Part shown: positions 5,412 to 8,206 of the stretch, piece after piece | How the letters are laid out: every line of letters begins with the position of its first letter | Position numbering within the stretch: position 1 is the first letter of the stretch | Assembly (NCBI GenBank): GCA_023249695.1 | Contig: JAHFCD010000076.1 | Location: 1-8,206 of the forward strand | Reading direction: 5' to 3' | Length of the DNA stretch: 8,206 bases | Source of the DNA: Elusimicrobiota bacterium | GTDB lineage: Bacteria; Elusimicrobiota; Elusimicrobia; UBA1565; UBA9628 | The notes under the pieces: generated by a model | What the model saw: only the letters and a program-made list of their open reading frames with translations | What the model was told of the DNA's origin: nothing | Databases searched by the model: none | Program-made: the position numbers and the translations under genes

Positions 5412-6774
5412 CGGCCTTGCGCAGGAGGTCGAGGCAGGCGGCGTTGGCCTTGCGCGTGATATCGACTTCGTCGATATTCTTCAATAGCCCGTTCTCGACG
5501 ACGACGTGCCCGTTGACGATGGTCCATTTCGTGCGATGGGCCGCGCCGCAGAACAGGAGGGAGGCGACGGGGTCGCCGGCGGAGCCGGCGTAGTCGAGCC
5601 GGTCGACGTCGAAGATCGCGAGATCGGCGGCTTTGCCGGCGGCGATCTGGCCGATATCGTCGCGGCCGAGCACGGAGGCGCCTCCGCGAGTGGCCATGCG
5701 CAGGGCCTCGCGGGCGGGCATCGAGGCCACGCCCGACTTCACGCGGTGCACGAGCATCGCCTGGCGCGCCTCGGCGAGCATGTCGGAGGTGTCGTTGGAC
5801 GCGGAGCCGTCCACGGCGAGGCCGACGTTCACGCCGGCGTCGAGGTACTTGCGCACCGGGGGCACGCCCGAGCCCAGGCGGAGGTTCGAGGTGGGGCAAT
5901 GCGCGATCCCGACTTTCGCCTTGGCCAGGCGCTTGATCTCGTCGTCGTTGACGTGGACCATGTGCGCGAGCCAGACGTTTGAGTCCATCCAGCCCAGCGA
6001 CTCGAGGAAGTCGATCGGGCGCAGCTTGTACTTCTCGAGGCAGTACGCCTCTTCATCCAGCGTCTCGCAGAGATGGGTGTGCATGCGCACGCCCCATTTC
6101 TTGGCCTGCGCCGCCGTCTCCTTCATGAGATTGGTCGAGACCGAGAACGGGGCGCACGGCGCGAGGCCGATCTGGATCATGCCGTAGGGGCCCTTGTCGT
6201 GGTGCTCCTTGATGAGGCGCTCCCCGTCCCGGAGGATTTCATCCTCGGACTCGGTGCAGTCGTCGGGCGGCAGGCCGCCTTTCGACACGCCGACCGACAT
6301 CGAGCCGCGCGTCGGCGAGAAGCGGATGCCGAGGGAGCGGGCCGCTTCGATCTGCGCGTCCACGAGGCCGGTTTGGCCCTTGGGGTAGAGATAGGTGTGG
6401 TCGGTGGACGTCGTGCAGCCGGTGAGCAGCAGCTCACCGAGGCCGACCTGCGCGCCGAGGGCGGCGTACTCCGGCGTCAGGTGGCGCCAGACCTGATAGT
6501 GGTAGACGAGCCAGTCGAAGAGCTTCGCGTCCTGGGCGGCGGGCGTGGCGCGCGTGAGCGTCTGGCACAGGTGGTGGTGCGTGTTGACCATGCCCGGGAT
6601 CACGACGCAGCCGCGCGCGTCGAGGATCTGGGCGTCGTCGGGGGCGTCGAGGTCCTTGCCGACCGCGAGGATGACGCGGCCCTTGATCAGGACATCGCCC
6701 CCGGCGATTTCGGTGCCGGCGTCGTCCATCGTCGCGACGCGCAGGGCGTTCTTGATGAGCAGCGGAGGCCTCAT
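5398..6774 (-). CDS. 8-oxoguanine deaminase-type amidohydrolase
   Basis: The 458-residue protein belongs to the amidohydrolase superfamily cytosine/guanine deaminase group. It should hydrolyse the 2-amino group of 8-oxoguanine to give urate and ammonia, or act on a related purine or triazine. Motifs in order are VNTHHHLCQTLTR (63-75, metal HxH), LLLTGCTTSTDH (115-126), TRGSMSVG (155-162), LAPCAPFSVS (204-213), MHTHLCETLDEE (231-242, metal His234 and catalytic Glu237), WLAHMVHVN (268-276), CPTSNLRLGSG (293-303) and VDGSASND (321-328, catalytic Asp322). The pairing of TRGSMS with CETLDEE and VDGSASND is that of 8-oxoguanine deaminases as I recall them. The ATG at 6774 was chosen because the motif-bearing fold starts there and because TAGACT ends 7 nt upstream; no Shine-Dalgarno sequence is present. 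It is divergent from xdhC. AtzB-like or guanine deaminase activity is the main alternative. Confidence 0.82.
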   Translation of the reverse strand: MRPPLLIKNALRVATMDDAGTEIAGGDVLIKGRVILAVGKDLDAPDDAQILDARGCVVIPGMVNTHHHLCQTLTRATPAAQDAKLFDWLVYHYQVWRHLTPEYAALGAQVGLGELLLTGCTTSTDHTYLYPKGQTGLVDAQIEAARSLGIRFSPTRGSMSVGVSKGGLPPDDCTESEDEILRDGERLIKEHHDKGPYGMIQIGLAPCAPFSVSTNLMKETAAQAKKWGVRMHTHLCETLDEEAYCLEKYKLRPIDFLESLGWMDSNVWLAHMVHVNDDEIKRLAKAKVGIAHCPTSNLRLGSGVPPVRKYLDAGVNVGLAVDGSASNDTSDMLAEARQAMLVHRVKSGVASMPAREALRMATRGGASVLGRDDIGQIAAGKAADLAIFDVDRLDYAGSAGDPVASLLFCGAAHRTKWTIVNGHVVVENGLLKNIDEVDITRKANAACLDLLRKAGAIA

Positions 6775-6811
6775 AACCGGCAGTCTAGCAATTAAGTAGA
6801 ATTTGGTTATG
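6772..6811. promoter_or_regulatory. Divergent, apparently leaderless promoter pair inside a 7-bp inverted repeat
   Basis: The two start codons (6774 minus, 6809 plus) are only 34 bp apart. Plus strand: TAGAAT (6797-6802) ends 6 nt before the ATG at 6809. Minus strand: TAGACT (6787-6782) ends 7 nt before the ATG at 6774. This places +1 at or next to both start codons, and neither gene has a Shine-Dalgarno sequence, so both mRNAs are probably leaderless. The arms CATAACC (6772-6778) and GGTTATG (6805-6811) are perfect inverted repeats, and each supplies ATAACC at the -35 distance of the opposite promoter. Confidence 0.55.
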
Positions 6812-7597
6812 GAGCCTCTCGCTCTTTCCGAGCTCGCCGGGGACCTGCCGCGCCCGGGCGTGCTGTGCACGCTCGCGAAGGTCGTCGGGTCCGCCCCCCA
6901 GGCGCCCGGCGCCAAGATGTGGGTCTGGGCCGACGGCTTCGCGGGGACGGTCGGCGGCGGCCGCTTCGAGGCCGAGGTTCTGGCCCAGGCGCGCCTTCTC
7001 CTGTCGGAGTCGCGGCCGGAGGCGCTGCTTCGCGAATACACCCTGTGCCGCGAGATGGGGCAGTGCTGCGGCGGCAAGGCGACGATCTTCTACGAGCCCT
7101 GCGGAAGAAGGAAGGCGGTTCACATCTTCGGCGCGGGCCATGTCGCGCGGGCGCTGGCGGCGACCTTGGACGGCCTGGATCTCGAAGTGATCGTCTACGA
7201 CCCGCGCCCCGAGTGGGCCGATCCCTCGGCGTTTCCCGCGAAAGCGAAGCTGCTCTGCACGGACCCGAAAGCCCTGGTGTTCGCCGCCGGCTACGGCCCC
7301 CTCGACGCGGCGTGCGTCATGACGAACGATCACGAGCTGGATTTCGCGCTGGTCGATCTCCTGCTCGACAAGCCGATCGGCTATCTAGGGCTCATCGGGT
7401 CGATGCACAAGGCCCGCGTTTTCCGCTCGCGGCTGCCGCCGCCGCGGCGAGCCCTGTGGGACGCCGCGATGCGCTGCCCGATCGGGCGCAAGATTCCGTC
7501 GAAGAACCCGAAGGCGATCGGCATCGCCGTCGCCGCCGAGCTGCTTGAGAAATGGGCTTATCAACGGGCGCCGAAGGCGCCGGGCGTCAAGGCATGA
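6809..7597 (+). CDS. xdhC: XdhC-like molybdenum hydroxylase maturation protein
   Basis: The 262-residue protein resembles XdhC, which binds molybdenum cofactor, promotes its sulfuration and delivers it to xanthine dehydrogenase in the cytoplasm. The N-terminal XdhC/CoxI domain has GSAPQAPGAKMWVW (27-40), GTVGGGRFE (46-54) and CREMGQCCGG (80-89). The Rossmann half has VHIFGAGHVARALAA (104-118), MTNDHELDFA (171-180), GYLGLIGSMHKARVF (191-205) and CPIGRKIPSKNPKAIGIAVAAEL (223-245). The length is within the usual family range. The ATG at 6809 was chosen over an in-frame TTG 6 nt upstream because the -10-like TAGAAT ends just before it and MEPLALSELA begins a normal N-terminus. The stop overlaps the next start as ATGA, which implies translational coupling. 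The target molybdoenzyme is not in the window. Confidence 0.87.
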   Translation: MEPLALSELAGDLPRPGVLCTLAKVVGSAPQAPGAKMWVWADGFAGTVGGGRFEAEVLAQARLLLSESRPEALLREYTLCREMGQCCGGKATIFYEPCGRRKAVHIFGAGHVARALAATLDGLDLEVIVYDPRPEWADPSAFPAKAKLLCTDPKALVFAAGYGPLDAACVMTNDHELDFALVDLLLDKPIGYLGLIGSMHKARVFRSRLPPPRRALWDAAMRCPIGRKIPSKNPKAIGIAVAAELLEKWAYQRAPKAPGVKA

Positions 7598-8145
7598 ACG
7601 ACCTCCGCGTTCGTCTGCTCGCCGCGGGCCGGGGCAAGCGCGCGGGCGGTCCCAAGGCGTGGGGGCCGTACGCCGGGAAGACCTTGCTCGAGGCTCAGCT
7701 CGGCTTCCTCGCGACGGTCACCGCGCCCGAGAACATCGACATCGCGATCCAGGGCGAGTGGCTCGAGCGCTGCCGCGCCCTGTCGACGCGCGTGAACTGG
7801 ATCGCGGCCGACCCGGACGGTTCGCCGCTGGCCTCGCTGCAGGCCCTGCTTGCGGCGCTGCCGCACGCGACGCCGCGCGGACGATCCTTCATCCTGCACG
7901 TCGACATGCCGGCCTTCGATTTGCGCGCGTGGCGCGCGCTCGAGGCGGCGCCGGGCGACGCGGTGCCGGTGTATGAAGGGCGGCGCGGCCATCCGGTGCT
8001 CTTGAGCGCGGAGACCTTGGACGCGGTCGCGCGGCTGGATCCCGCGGCCGGACGCCTCGACGAGTTCCTGCGCGGGAGAACGGTCGCGGAGGTGCCGGTG
8101 AACACCGACGTGATACTCGCGAACCTCAATGAGGCGCCGAAATGA
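7594..8145 (+). CDS. MocA/MobA-like nucleotidyltransferase, probable molybdenum cofactor modification
   Basis: The 183-residue protein has the NTP-transferase start LLAAGRGKRAGGPKAW (8-23), the metal-binding Asp104 in VDMPAFD (103-109) and RRGHPVLL (130-137), which is typical of MocA-type enzymes. It ends with PVNTDVILANLNEA (168-181), close to the usual D(I/V)xTxxDL region. MocA adds CMP and MobA adds GMP to molybdopterin; which nucleotide is used cannot be read here. Its place directly behind xdhC, with a 4-bp ATGA overlap, supports a role in cofactor supply for a xanthine dehydrogenase-type enzyme and so favours a MocA-like role. It is shorter than many MocA proteins (about 190-200 residues). 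Its own stop again overlaps the next start as ATGA. Confidence 0.78.
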   Translation: MNDLRVRLLAAGRGKRAGGPKAWGPYAGKTLLEAQLGFLATVTAPENIDIAIQGEWLERCRALSTRVNWIAADPDGSPLASLQALLAALPHATPRGRSFILHVDMPAFDLRAWRALEAAPGDAVPVYEGRRGHPVLLSAETLDAVARLDPAAGRLDEFLRGRTVAEVPVNTDVILANLNEAPK

Positions 8146-8206
8146 TCGAGTTCGCGGTGCGGAGCACTCGGGTCTACGCGCCGGACGGGCCTCGCGAGGG
8201 AGCCGT
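8142..8206 (+). CDS. Start of an allantoinase/hydantoinase-like amidohydrolase (truncated by window end)
   Basis: The ATG at 8142 overlaps the stop of the preceding gene (ATGA). The 21 visible residues begin MIEFAVRSTRV and continue YAPDGPREGAV. The pattern (hydrophobic)(I/V)RsxRVxxPDGxreaxV is the N-terminal beta strand seen in allantoinases and dihydropyrimidinase/hydantoinase-type cyclic amidohydrolases. Allantoinase is favoured because the operon carries xanthine dehydrogenase maturation genes and faces an 8-oxoguanine deaminase-type gene. No catalytic residue is in view, so this remains a contextual assignment. Confidence 0.5.
   Translation, partial: MIEFAVRSTRVYAPDGPREGA

Noticed and set aside
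6775..7077. 101-residue N-terminal extension of the deaminase reading into xdhC
   Set aside because: It would be antisense to well-supported xdhC coding sequence, and the amidohydrolase fold begins normally at the ATG at 6774.

Overview
The window is GC-rich bacterial chromosomal DNA with tightly packed genes, strong GGAGG ribosome binding sites and sigma-70-like promoters of the form TTGAC(C/G)-N16/17-TAnnnT. A BamE/SmpA-like lipoprotein suggests a diderm (outer-membrane) bacterium. The phylum cannot be fixed from the sequence alone. There are no tRNAs, rRNAs, CRISPR arrays, insertion sequences or phage genes. The genes are housekeeping or metabolic in type.

Left part (1-1900): the 3' end of a kynureninase-like, PLP-dependent enzyme faces a complete citrate synthase gene on the minus strand across a 9-bp gap. 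Upstream of citrate synthase, also on the minus strand, is a small lipoprotein gene. Each of these two minus-strand genes has its own readable promoter.

Middle part (1900-4400): a 0.5-kb intergenic region carries several perfect inverted repeats and a near-consensus promoter. It also holds a 36-codon ORF with a Shine-Dalgarno sequence and an intrinsic terminator that lies just before a large membrane-anchored SPFH/flotillin-like gene. A 9-bp antiterminator pairing competes with the terminator stem. The region therefore reads either as a stand-alone small gene or as a translated attenuator leader controlling the flotillin-like gene. It is the most interesting part of the window. The flotillin-like protein has about four tandem copies of a short module before its SPFH region and ends at a very strong terminator.

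Next (4471-5354): a single-domain, Rcp1-like response regulator (plus strand) overlaps tail-to-tail by 55 bp with a minimal zincin metallopeptidase gene (minus strand).

Right part (5398-8206): this is a purine-degradation neighbourhood. An 8-oxoguanine deaminase-type amidohydrolase (minus) diverges from an xdhC-like gene (plus) across a 34-bp gap that looks like a symmetric pair of leaderless promoters. XdhC overlaps by ATGA with a MocA/MobA-like nucleotidyltransferase, which overlaps by ATGA with the start of an allantoinase/hydantoinase-like amidohydrolase cut off by the window end. Together they suggest conversion of guanine or 8-oxoguanine to xanthine or urate and onward to allantoin. XdhC and the nucleotidyltransferase would mature the molybdenum cofactor of a xanthine dehydrogenase that is not inside this window.
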